In this document: positions 40,578-47,360 of the stretch, in pieces | Numbering within the stretch: the first letter of the stretch is position 1 | How the letters are laid out: each line of letters opens with the position of its first letter | Assembly (NCBI RefSeq): GCF_052076105.1 | Contig: NZ_CP197245.1 | Location: 3,534,001-3,598,000 of the forward strand | Direction of reading: 5' to 3' | Source: Tardiphaga sp052076105 | Lineage (GTDB): Bacteria; Pseudomonadota; Alphaproteobacteria; Rhizobiales; Xanthobacteraceae | DNA: 64,000 nucleotides | Translations under genes and position numbers: made by a program | The notes under the pieces: model-generated | The model's input: the letters and a program-made list of their open reading frames with translations, nothing else | What the model was told of the DNA's origin: nothing | Database searches by the model: none

Positions 40578-41366
40578 TCAGCTCTTGAAATCGACCTCGA
40601 CGCTGCCGAGCCCGAGCAACTCCATCCGGACGTGATCGCCGGCATTGAGCCACGCCGTCTGTACGAGACTGCCCGTCAAGACGAAGTCTCCGGCGCGCAA
40701 CATCTTGCCTCGGTCTGCGAGATGGTTGGCAAGCCAGGCCAATGCATGATGCGGATGACCAAGGACATCTGAGCCGTTGCCGCGCCCCACTTCCATGCCG
40801 TTGACGACGGCACGTCCAATCACCGACAGAAGATCGGGCGCCTGGCCGCGAGCAACAGGCGCACCCAGAACACATCCTGCTGCAAAGAAATCATCCGCGA
40901 TCAGTGTCGGCGCATCCATGCTGCGCCAGCCCGCAAAACGATCATCGACGATCTCGATAGCCGGATGATAGGCATCGATCGCTGATGCGACGTCATCGGC
41001 CGTGAACGGCTCGCCCGACGGCACCAGATCGTTCGCGAGCTGGACCGCAATTTCACATTCCACCCCGACATGCACGTAATCGCTGTAGCGCAGCGAGGTT
41101 CCGGCGGCATGAACACCGCTCATATAGAGTCCACCGGCGCAAGGATGCGAAATACCGAGATATTGCTGCATCACTGCACTGGTGCAGCCGATCTTGTAAC
41201 CGACCTGCAAGCCGAAATCGGGCGACAGCAAATTGTGAAGCGCGTCCTGCACGCGATAGCCATCGGCTTCGTCATGCGGGACCGCGTCTGGCGGCAACAT
41301 GGTGAGCGGCGCGCGGTTGCGGCGGACGTAGGCCAGGATTTCGGCGATCGCGAGATACTTTTCCAT
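40578..41366 (-). CDS. 2-keto-4-pentenoate hydratase family protein (MhpD/DmpE-like)
   Basis: 262 residues with the hydratase/decarboxylase fold: GYRVQDALHNLLSPDFGLQV, GYKIGCTSAVMQQYLGI, VECEIAVQLANDLVPSGEPF, PAIEIVDDRFAGWR, and the C-terminal LAWLANHLADRGKMLRAGDF, VLTGSLVQT. These metal-dependent enzymes hydrate 2-oxopent-4-enoates or decarboxylate oxalocrotonate in meta-cleavage pathways. AAGGGA precedes the ATG. It is convergent to flgH, inside the flagellar island, and has no metabolic partner gene beside it. It might serve the same kind of pathway as the VOC/FAA-hydrolase genes 36 kb away (inference). Confidence 0.9.
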   Translation of the reverse strand: MEKYLAIAEILAYVRRNRAPLTMLPPDAVPHDEADGYRVQDALHNLLSPDFGLQVGYKIGCTSAVMQQYLGISHPCAGGLYMSGVHAAGTSLRYSDYVHVGVECEIAVQLANDLVPSGEPFTADDVASAIDAYHPAIEIVDDRFAGWRSMDAPTLIADDFFAAGCVLGAPVARGQAPDLLSVIGRAVVNGMEVGRGNGSDVLGHPHHALAWLANHLADRGKMLRAGDFVLTGSLVQTAWLNAGDHVRMELLGLGSVEVDFKS

Positions 41367-41500
41367 CGGCGGTCCCTTCGCTCGTCATACGGCTCGCGCC
41401 GACATATGACCAACGGGTAGCGACCGCCATCCTGCTTGGCAACTATGCGCAACGTCGCTGCCGCGAACCGACGCTCGCACTACTACAAATCGTCCTGAGT

Positions 41501-41764
41501 TCAGCCGAAGACCCTGGTCAGGTCTTCATGAAGCCGCCTCATCCCGGCGGGCCCGGTGAAGATCTCCTTCACTTCGGCAAGAGCCTCCGTGGTCAGGACG
41601 TCTTCGGAACGTCGGCCCTGCGCCGCAGTCGCAAGAATGCGCGATGCGATGGCCGCCTGATTACAGGAGGTGCGGTGCTGCTCGGGCACCTTTGCCACGA
41701 CCTTCTGGAGAACATTCCGCATCAGCGCGATCGTATCGGGATCATAAGAGGCAGGCGCAGCCAT
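41501..41764 (-). CDS. Small helical hypothetical protein (87 aa)
   Basis: MAAPASYDPDTIALMRNVLQ begins a fully helical, charged protein with KVPEQHRTSCNQAAIASRIL and GPAGMRRLHEDLTRVF at the end. GGGAGGATGAATA precedes the start. It is soluble and probably cytosolic. I do not recognise the family, although similar short proteins occur in Bradyrhizobium-like genomes. It lies 134 bp upstream of the hydratase gene on the same strand; cotranscription is possible. Confidence 0.7.
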   Translation of the reverse strand: MAAPASYDPDTIALMRNVLQKVVAKVPEQHRTSCNQAAIASRILATAAQGRRSEDVLTTEALAEVKEIFTGPAGMRRLHEDLTRVFG

Positions 41765-41922
41765 TATTCATCCTCCCGTTTTTTCTGGAGTAAGCCTACG
41801 TCCTATTGAGGAATGATGACGTTCATATTCCCGTGTTTAAGAATGTCGCCGTGCTGCAGTGCAGTCATCATAGATCACTGCATCGCACAGCATGCGTGAT
41901 TGCCTTCCGGAATTCCCAAATG

Positions 41923-41950
41923 AAAACGGCCGCCCAATGGGCGGCCGTTT
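41923..41950 (-). terminator. Terminator of dksA
   Basis: 12-bp arms AAACGGCCGCCC / GGGCGGCCGTTT with a 3-base AAT loop, then TTTC on the minus strand. It is 14 bp past the dksA stop. Confidence 0.75.
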
Positions 41951-41963
41951 GGCATCTGAAAGA

Positions 41964-42380
41964 CTATTCGTCGCGATAGACCTTTTCGCGCTTCTCGTGG
42001 CGCTCCTGGGCTTCCACCGAGAGCGTTGCGATCGGGCGGGCTTCAAGCCGCTTCAGCGAGATCGGCTCGCCGGTCTCCTCGCAATAGCCGTAGGTATTAT
42101 CCTCGATGCGCAGCAGTGCCGCGTCGATCTTGGAGATCAGCTTGCGCTGCCGGTCGCGCGCCCGCAGTTCGATCGCGCGGTCGGTTTCCGACGACGCGCG
42201 GTCGGCGAGGTCGGGGTGATTGACGTTCTCCTCCTGCAAAGCCTGCAGGGTGAGTTTCGATTCTCGGAGGATTTCTTCCTTCCAGGCCAGCAATTTCGCG
42301 CGGAAATAGTCGCGCTGCCGGTCGTTCATGAAAGGCTCTTTTTCGGAGGGGCGATAGCTTTTCAACTTGTCCAAGGCCAA
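41964..42380 (-). CDS. dksA: RNA polymerase-binding transcription factor DksA (zinc-finger cysteines mostly absent)
   Basis: 138 residues from a TTG at 42380; an ATG at 42329 would remove the N-terminal helix that is conserved in the family (LKSYRPSEKEPFMNDRQ). The coiled coil with the acidic tip (about 35-80: DLADRASSETDRAIELRARD) is intact, so action in the RNA polymerase secondary channel is expected. The finger region reads YGYCEETGEPI and ARPIATLSVEAQERH, leaving one cysteine of four. In Rhizobiales and in zinc-independent DksA paralogues the finger is similarly reduced. It is monocistronic, with a clear terminator. Confidence 0.93.
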   Translation of the reverse strand: MALDKLKSYRPSEKEPFMNDRQRDYFRAKLLAWKEEILRESKLTLQALQEENVNHPDLADRASSETDRAIELRARDRQRKLISKIDAALLRIEDNTYGYCEETGEPISLKRLEARPIATLSVEAQERHEKREKVYRDE

Positions 42381-42626
42381 TCCATCTATGCGTGCAAGGC
42401 GCCGGAAATGACCGGCCGCGCCGCAGCTTATATAGCTAGGTCATGTGACAGACAATAACGTCAGGATACCTCCGGAACCGCCGTCCACCGCCCGGTTTCA
42501 CGGCCGGAACTGTGCAGCTGCAGCACGTGACAGCCTGAGCCCAACCTGGGTCAAAAGGCTGTTTGACGGGCCATAAACGGCATTTATCCGGGCCACAGTC
42601 GGACTTGGTGCCCCGCTTCGAGCGGA

Positions 42627-43037
42627 TCAGATCTGGCCAGCCTTGGCCAGTTCGACTTCAACCCGGAGCTCGATCTCGGAGAGCACGGCGTCCAGGCCTG
42701 GCTCGCCGGATGATTCCTTGAGGTTCGCCGCCGCGCTGCGAAGCCGCGCCACCATGGCCGGATTGATCGAGCCCGTGAGCAGGCCGATCTTGAGTTCATC
42801 GAGGACATCGAGCGCGCCGCGGCCGCGCTTCACCGAGCGCTTGCGGCGCTCCATGGGGTCTTCGACGCTCTGCATGGCCAGAAGCGCATCGATGCTGTTG
42901 GCCGCCCGAGGCGCCGCGGTCGGTCTGGTGTCGGAGGTCGGCGTCGCGTCAGGCAACGAAAACCCGGTCGAACTGGTTTTCTTTGCTCCCGAAGACGGGG
43001 CTCCGAATGTGGTGCCGTTCGGTCCGTAAATGCGCAT
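42627..43037 (-). CDS. fliX: Flagellar assembly regulator FliX
   Basis: 136 residues from the ATG at 43037 (a longer in-frame start at 43103 adds an unrelated segment). MRIYGPNGTTFGAPS at the N-terminus, then a Ser/Thr/Pro linker, and the conserved C-terminal half (SIDALLAMQSVEDPMERRKR, GRGALDVLDELKIGLLTG, MVARLRSAAANL, LDAVLSEIELRVEVELAK). In Caulobacter FliX couples basal body assembly to the sigma-54 activator FlbD and helps P-ring assembly. It is divergent from flgI, the P-ring gene, with a CtrA-like box and an ftr-like palindrome between them. Confidence 0.93.
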   Translation of the reverse strand: MRIYGPNGTTFGAPSSGAKKTSSTGFSLPDATPTSDTRPTAAPRAANSIDALLAMQSVEDPMERRKRSVKRGRGALDVLDELKIGLLTGSINPAMVARLRSAAANLKESSGEPGLDAVLSEIELRVEVELAKAGQI

Positions 43038-43148
43038 CGGCGTGTCCAGCGAGGGTGATGGCCGATCCCGGCCCACGGCGGCTTGCCGTTCGCTCTGTAC
43101 CATCGCGAGCGTAAACGGACCTCCATGCGGAAAGGTGGTCTTTTATGG

Positions 43149-43163
43149 TTAATCAATCGTAAA
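43149..43163 (-). promoter_or_regulatory. Near-consensus CtrA box for fliX
   Basis: On the minus strand TTTA-CGATTGA-TTAA followed by CC: one mismatch from TTAA-N7-TTAA. It is 112 bp upstream of the fliX start codon. Confidence 0.4.
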
Positions 43164-43168
43164 CGGCC

Positions 43169-43183
43169 CGGCAAAATCTGCCG
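43169..43183. promoter_or_regulatory. ftr-like palindrome between fliX and flgI
   Basis: CGGCAAAATCTGCCG: CGGCA / TGCCG arms with a 5-bp core. It is about 97 bp upstream of the -24 element of flgI, the usual enhancer distance for FlbD. Confidence 0.55.
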
Positions 43184-43279
43184 CAGGCGGCACATTCGCC
43201 GGGGCTAGAACCACGCATCCAGCCCGAAAGAATTTACCATTCCTATTATAAATCAATGCCTTAAATCGAATTAGAACGC

Positions 43280-43295
43280 TGGCACGGCGCTCGCA
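43280..43295 (+). promoter_or_regulatory. Sigma-54 promoter of flgI operon
   Basis: TGGCACGGCGCTCGCA: TGGCACG is identical to the -24 consensus, with GC at the -12 position after 10 bp. The layout is the same as at 36839. Confidence 0.8.
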
Positions 43296-43364
43296 TAATG
43301 AATGCCGGATCGTCGTCATGGGAGTGGCGAGCGGTCCGTCAAAGACCTCAGCGGGGAGCAGAGG

Positions 43365-44489
43365 ATGCCGAGCCTACCTTCGATCCGATTCTGTCAGACC
43401 GTCTGCACAGCGCTGTTCGCGCTGGTGCTGTCGGCTGTGTCTGCGGACGCCACATCGCGGATCAAGGATCTCGCCAATATCGAGGGCGTCCGGCAGAACC
43501 AGCTGATCGGCTACGGCCTCGTGGTCGGCCTCAACGGCACCGGCGACACCCTCAACAACATCCCGTTCACCCGCCAGTCGCTGCAGGCGATGCTGGAACG
43601 CATGGGCGTCAACATCCGCGGCCAGACGCTGCGCACCGGCAACGTCGCCGCCGTCATGGTCACCGGCAACCTGCCCGCCTTCGGCACCCAGGGCACCCGG
43701 ATGGACGTCACCGTCTCGGCGCTCGGCGATGCCAAGAACCTGACCGGCGGCACCCTGCTGGTCACCCCCCTGCTCGGCGCCGACGGCAACGTCTACGCGG
43801 TCGCCCAAGGCTCCCTCGCCATCAACGGTTTTGCCGCCGAAGGCGCCGCCGCCAGCATCACCCGCGGCGTGCCGACCGTTGGCCGCATCGCCAATGGCGC
43901 CATCATCGAGCGGGAGATCGAATTCGCACTGAACCGCCTGCCCAATGTGCGCCTCGCCTTGCGCAACCCCGACTTCACCACGGCCAAACGCATTGCCGCC
44001 GCCGTCAACGACTTCCTGGGATCCAAGACCGCCGAGCCGATCGATCCTTCCACCGTGCAGATGTCCATCCCGCCGGAGTTCAAGGGCAACGTCGTCGCGC
44101 TGCTCACCGAGATCGAGCAGCTGCAGGTCGAACCGGATCTGGCCGCCAAGATCATCATCGACGAGCGCTCCGGCATCATCGTGATGGGCCGTGACGTGCG
44201 CGTCGCCACCGTCGCGGTGGCGCAAGGAAATCTCACCGTGACGATTTCGGAGAGCGCCAATGTCAGCCAGCCCAATGCATTCTCCAACGGCCGCACCGTC
44301 GCCACACCGAGTACACGCGTCGGCGTCACCGAGGACGGCAAGAAGTTCGCGTTGGTGAAGGACGGCGTATCGTTGCAACAGCTCGTCGACGGCCTCAACG
44401 GGCTCGGCATCGGCCCGCGCGACCTGATCGGCATCCTGCAGGCCATCAAGGCCGCGGGCGCCATCCAGGCCGACATCGAGGTGATGTGA
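43365..44489 (+). CDS. flgI: Flagellar P-ring protein FlgI
   Basis: 374 residues from the ATG at 43365 with AGCAGAGG upstream (an in-frame ORF begins at 43302 but lacks a signal peptide start). A signal peptide ends near VSADATS. The mature protein has RIKDLANIEGVRQNQLIGYG, LVVGLNGTGDTLNNIPFTRQ, GTRMDVTVSALGDAKNLTGG, PEFKGNVVALLTEIEQLQVE and a C-terminal FALVKDGVSLQQLVDGLNGL, GIGPRDLIGILQAIKAAGA. FlgI forms the periplasmic P ring. The stop overlaps the flgJ start (TGATG). Confidence 0.97.
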   Translation: MPSLPSIRFCQTVCTALFALVLSAVSADATSRIKDLANIEGVRQNQLIGYGLVVGLNGTGDTLNNIPFTRQSLQAMLERMGVNIRGQTLRTGNVAAVMVTGNLPAFGTQGTRMDVTVSALGDAKNLTGGTLLVTPLLGADGNVYAVAQGSLAINGFAAEGAAASITRGVPTVGRIANGAIIEREIEFALNRLPNVRLALRNPDFTTAKRIAAAVNDFLGSKTAEPIDPSTVQMSIPPEFKGNVVALLTEIEQLQVEPDLAAKIIIDERSGIIVMGRDVRVATVAVAQGNLTVTISESANVSQPNAFSNGRTVATPSTRVGVTEDGKKFALVKDGVSLQQLVDGLNGLGIGPRDLIGILQAIKAAGAIQADIEVM

Positions 44490-44836
44490 TGAACGTCAAC
44501 ACCGCCGTCGCCGCCTATCAGGCCAAGCACCCGACAATCAATGGCCGCCCCGATCAGAACCTGATCGACGCACTGCAGAAAGTGTCGCCGCAAGCTCAGG
44601 CCAAGACGCGCAAGCAGTCCGAAGACTTCGAGGCGATGTTCATCAATACGATGTTCTCGCAGATGACATCAGGCATCAAGGGTGAAGGCCCGTTCGGCGA
44701 CACCACCGGCACCGGTGCATGGCGCTCGATGCTCACAGACGAATATTCGAAGTCCTTCGCCAAGGCCGGCGGCGTCGGCATCTCCAACGAAGTCTTTCGT
44801 TCGCTCATCATCCAGCAAGCCAATCGCGCCAGCTGA
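44489..44836 (+). CDS. flgJ: FlgJ-type rod assembly protein without the muramidase domain
   Basis: 115 residues from the ATG that overlaps the flgI stop. It contains the rod-binding FlgJ N-terminal domain only: RKQSEDFEAMFINTMFSQMT, EGPFGDTTGTGAWRSMLTDE and YSKSFAKAGGVGISNEVF. The C-terminal glucosaminidase of gammaproteobacterial FlgJ is absent, as is normal for alphaproteobacteria, where a separate enzyme supplies it. It is coupled to flgI and lies 17 bp before flgN. Confidence 0.92.
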   Translation: MNVNTAVAAYQAKHPTINGRPDQNLIDALQKVSPQAQAKTRKQSEDFEAMFINTMFSQMTSGIKGEGPFGDTTGTGAWRSMLTDEYSKSFAKAGGVGISNEVFRSLIIQQANRAS

Positions 44837-44853
44837 GCGCAAAGGACACCGCC

Positions 44854-45348
44854 ATGCACAACGCGCAACGCCAGCAAGCCGCCCCGATCGCCACACCGCG
44901 CTCCGTGGCGACGCCGATGGAAGCCCGCCAGCTCGCCGACGAGCTCATGAAGGTGATGAACGAACTGCTCGCCATCATCGAACAGGAGACGGCACTGGTC
45001 CGCAACGGCAGCATCCGCGAGGCCATCAAGCTGGAAGCGCCGAAGGCGGACATCTCGCGTCGTTACATTGCGATGATCTCGCTGCTCAAGATCAGCCAGA
45101 CATATCTCGCACAGACGACGCCCGACCTGCTTTCAGCCTTGCGCAAACACCACGACGTGTTTCGCGCCATGCTGCAGGTCAATCTGACCGTGCTCGCCAC
45201 CGCGCATGCAGTGTCGGAAGGTATCGTCCGCGGCGTCAATGCCGAAGTTCAGAAGCGTAATGTCCCGCAGACCTATACGGCGGCCGGTCGACAGGCCCAG
45301 CCGGGCCGGGCCAACATGACACCCATTGTCGTCAGCCGGTCACTTTGA
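44854..45348 (+). CDS. flgN: FlgN-like export chaperone
   Basis: 164 residues from the ATG at 44854, with AAAGGACACC upstream; a longer in-frame start at 44719 lies inside flgJ. It is a helical protein: MEARQLADELMKVMNELLAI, IEQETALVRNGSIREAIKLE and RYIAMISLLKISQTYLAQTT form the long FlgN helices. A Pro/Gln-rich tail ends the protein. FlgN chaperones the hook-associated proteins FlgK and FlgL before export. Position behind flgI-flgJ supports the call, although sequence similarity in this family is low. Confidence 0.75.
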   Translation: MHNAQRQQAAPIATPRSVATPMEARQLADELMKVMNELLAIIEQETALVRNGSIREAIKLEAPKADISRRYIAMISLLKISQTYLAQTTPDLLSALRKHHDVFRAMLQVNLTVLATAHAVSEGIVRGVNAEVQKRNVPQTYTAAGRQAQPGRANMTPIVVSRSL

Positions 45349-45511
45349 TTGTATAACTAATCACGCAGCGTGAGCGCGTTTGATGCGCCGCGGCATTGCT
45401 ATCTTTTGACTTAAATTGCAGCGCGGAAATAAGCACCGGATTCAGCCGTTCGGTGCATAATGTCATTTGGGAACGGGTCGGGATTTATCGAATGGAGCCA
45501 GGAGGGCTGCC

Positions 45512-45898
45512 ATGGGTGCCGACTTCAATATCAAACCGGTGGGGGCACCGGTTGCCACACCAGTGATACGACCCGCGCCGGAAGCGGTGCGCGAAGCCGT
45601 GCCCACGCAACTCCCCCCTGACAAGACCGTGTCAGCTACTCCTCGCTTGCTGCAGCCCAATATCTCTGCGGCGAACTATCAGCAGATGGATAGCGATCGC
45701 ATCTCGAAGGAAGTCATCATCGACAAGGGCGCGGGCGAAATCGTCTTCGTGTCTGTGGACAAGAAGTCCAACCAGGTGATCGACCAGTACCCTGAGGAAT
45801 CGCGCCTGCGTTCCCGGGCCTATCTGCGCGCTATGGACGCACTCAAGCAGGATGCCAAGCTTTACGAGCGACGGATCGAAACCGACCGAAGCGCCTGA
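45512..45898 (+). CDS. FlaG-like flagellar protein
   Basis: 128 residues from the ATG at 45512, which follows a strong AGGAGG (45497-45502). An N-terminal Pro/Val/Ala-rich stretch (FNIKPVGAPVATPVIRPAPE) precedes a conserved domain with DKGAGEIVFVSVDKKSNQVI, DQYPEESRLRSRAYLRAMDA. The pattern EIVF.S.D.KS..VI.QYP.E resembles FlaG, in which a bacterial domain modulates filament length. It is the last + gene before the flaF-flbT-flagellin block. No symbol is assigned because the match is by eye only. Confidence 0.65.
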   Translation: MGADFNIKPVGAPVATPVIRPAPEAVREAVPTQLPPDKTVSATPRLLQPNISAANYQQMDSDRISKEVIIDKGAGEIVFVSVDKKSNQVIDQYPEESRLRSRAYLRAMDALKQDAKLYERRIETDRSA

Positions 45899-45901
45899 TC
45901 G

Positions 45902-46261
45902 TCAGACGTCACGCGTCGCAAAGGCCGTGTCGAGATAGGTACCGCCTGTCGCCGCATCCGTGACGACGTTCTTGATCGTCGCCTTGTTCTTCCCTGTCAT
46001 CTGAAATTTGGCGTCGCCGACACGAAACGAATTGTCCTTGATCAGCACCTGCTGAAACTTGACCGTTCCCTCGCTCTGATACTTCACCTGCGCGCGAAAA
46101 CCCTCGACCTGCGAGATCGAGATTTCGAACTTCTTGCCGTTGGCATATTTGCCTTCCCAGCTTCCTTTATAGGCGTCGGCGTCCACGGCCACGTATTTTC
46201 CAGCCGTGGTAGGCGTCGTCGTCTTGTAGGCTGTCGCCAGGATGCTGAGAGGGTCTGCCAT
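45902..46261 (-). CDS. Flagellar-locus hypothetical protein (119 aa)
   Basis: The ATG at 46261 is preceded by AAGG; a longer start at 46291 is possible. MADPLSILATAYKTTTPTTA, then GSWEGKYANGKKFEISISQV, EGFRAQVKYQSEGTVKFQQV and KFQMTGKNKATIKNVVTD form a small beta-rich domain. The two segments with GKY/GKN turns look like a beta-barrel or lipocalin-like fragment. No signal peptide is present. It may be an export substrate or a chaperone given its position next to flaF. The TTAA-N7-TTAC sequence at 46328-46342 lies upstream. Function unknown. Confidence 0.65.
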   Translation of the reverse strand: MADPLSILATAYKTTTPTTAGKYVAVDADAYKGSWEGKYANGKKFEISISQVEGFRAQVKYQSEGTVKFQQVLIKDNSFRVGDAKFQMTGKNKATIKNVVTDAATGGTYLDTAFATRDV

Positions 46262-46357
46262 TGCTGCCTTGTGCCGCGCAGTCAGAATCACCGCGCATCT
46301 GTGCCGGCAATTAGACGGCTCAGACCGTTAAGCTATCGTTACGGATGTCACTCGGGC

Positions 46358-46723
46358 TCAGGGACGCCCTGACAATCCCGCCGCAATATTGCGGTTGATA
46401 TCGATGAGCGCTTGCAGATGTTCAACCTGGCGGATTTGCTGAAGCGCGGTGCACTGCGTCAGAACGAAAATGCCGATATTGGCGATGTTCTGCCGTATCT
46501 CGATCGATTCCGGATTCTGGTCATTGAGGGCGTCACCAACGAAGATCGACCAGAGCTTGCGATTGAACAGAAGAGCGTCGTCGAGACCAGCATCGGTATG
46601 GTCCCAGTTTGCCACGACGTCCTGAAGCTTGCGCGCTGCTTTGAGGAGAGCCTGCGCTTCAATGTCTCTCGGTGATGCCGTGGTTTGAGCAGTACGCGCA
46701 TAAGCCTGGGCACCAGTCGACAT
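46358..46723 (-). CDS. flaF: Flagellar biosynthesis regulator FlaF
   Basis: 121 residues: AYARTAQTTASPRDIEAQAL, LLKAARKLQDVVANWDHTDA, LDDALLFNRKLWSIFVGDAL and NQNPESIEIRQNIANIGIFV-like DQNPESIEIRQNIANIGIFV, all typical FlaF. In Caulobacter and Brucella, FlaF and FlbT act oppositely on flagellin translation and secretion. It is cotranscribed with flbT, 3 bp apart. Confidence 0.95.
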   Translation of the reverse strand: MSTGAQAYARTAQTTASPRDIEAQALLKAARKLQDVVANWDHTDAGLDDALLFNRKLWSIFVGDALNDQNPESIEIRQNIANIGIFVLTQCTALQQIRQVEHLQALIDINRNIAAGLSGRP

Positions 46724-46726
46724 GCT

Positions 46727-47104
46727 TCACCTCAGAAGATCTTCTTCCCGCTTGATCAGCGGACGTAATTCCTTGAGTGCTTTGTAAAGCGCGCCGCTTA
46801 AAATAAGCTTACTGACCTCCTCAATCGACTCGCGAAAACTCGGCACTGCTTCAATCAATTCCTTGATGAAACCCATATATAGTTCCTGATACGCGGGGAT
46901 ATCGTTCTCCAGATACATCATCTGCACGCAGAGATAGACGCGCTTGACCGGCGTCGTTGCAGTCTCCGCCGTGAGGATGTCCTTTTCACGCATGATCGGC
47001 GCATCGCCATCGATCAGGAACGCCGTGCGCGTATCGGAATTGGTGATCACGCTTTGACCGATGATGATTCGTTCACCCGGCTTCAGTTCGACTCGCAAAG
47101 GCAT
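46727..47104 (-). CDS. flbT: Flagellin mRNA regulator FlbT
   Basis: 125 residues: MPLRVELKPGERIIIGQSVI, TNSDTRTAFLIDGDAPIMRE, KDILTAETATTPVKRVYLCV, QMMYLENDIPAYQELYMGFI and KELIEAVPSF are FlbT signatures. In Caulobacter FlbT binds the 5' leader of flagellin mRNA and promotes its decay until hook assembly is complete. The three flagellin genes upstream share a CAGGAAGGT leader motif that is a candidate target. It lies 3 bp before flaF. Confidence 0.96.
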   Translation of the reverse strand: MPLRVELKPGERIIIGQSVITNSDTRTAFLIDGDAPIMREKDILTAETATTPVKRVYLCVQMMYLENDIPAYQELYMGFIKELIEAVPSFRESIEEVSKLILSGALYKALKELRPLIKREEDLLR

Positions 47105-47308
47105 TCAGCTCTCCTTCCCCGCAGCGGCCACCAGGCCACATGCAAAGCCAACGGTATCTGGTGCCACGTTTCGGGCGGGCACGCACTATCCAGGAACCCT
47201 GAAAATACGCCCGCGATTCGAATAATACCAGCATTCCGCCACGGACGTCTTCAGGCCCGGGAAAGCCACGGCCCGATAATGCGGGCGCCGATTATCCGCC
47301 ACAAACGG

Positions 47309-47334
47309 AAAACGGCGGAGTTTCCCCCGCCGTT
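47309..47334 (-). terminator. Terminator of flagellin gene 1
   Basis: Arms AACGGCGG (47311-47318) and CCGCCGTT (47327-47334), then TTTTCC on the minus strand. It lies 26 bp past the flagellin stop. Confidence 0.7.
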
Positions 47335-47360
47335 CGGTAGTCTTGGCGCGGTCACCAGAC

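Larger units (their letters stand above)
43038..43364. other. Divergent intergenic region fliX / flgI (327 bp)
   Basis: No gene is visible. It holds a near-consensus CtrA box (43149-43163), an ftr-like palindrome (43169-43183) and the flgI sigma-54 promoter (43280-43295). Confidence 0.6.
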
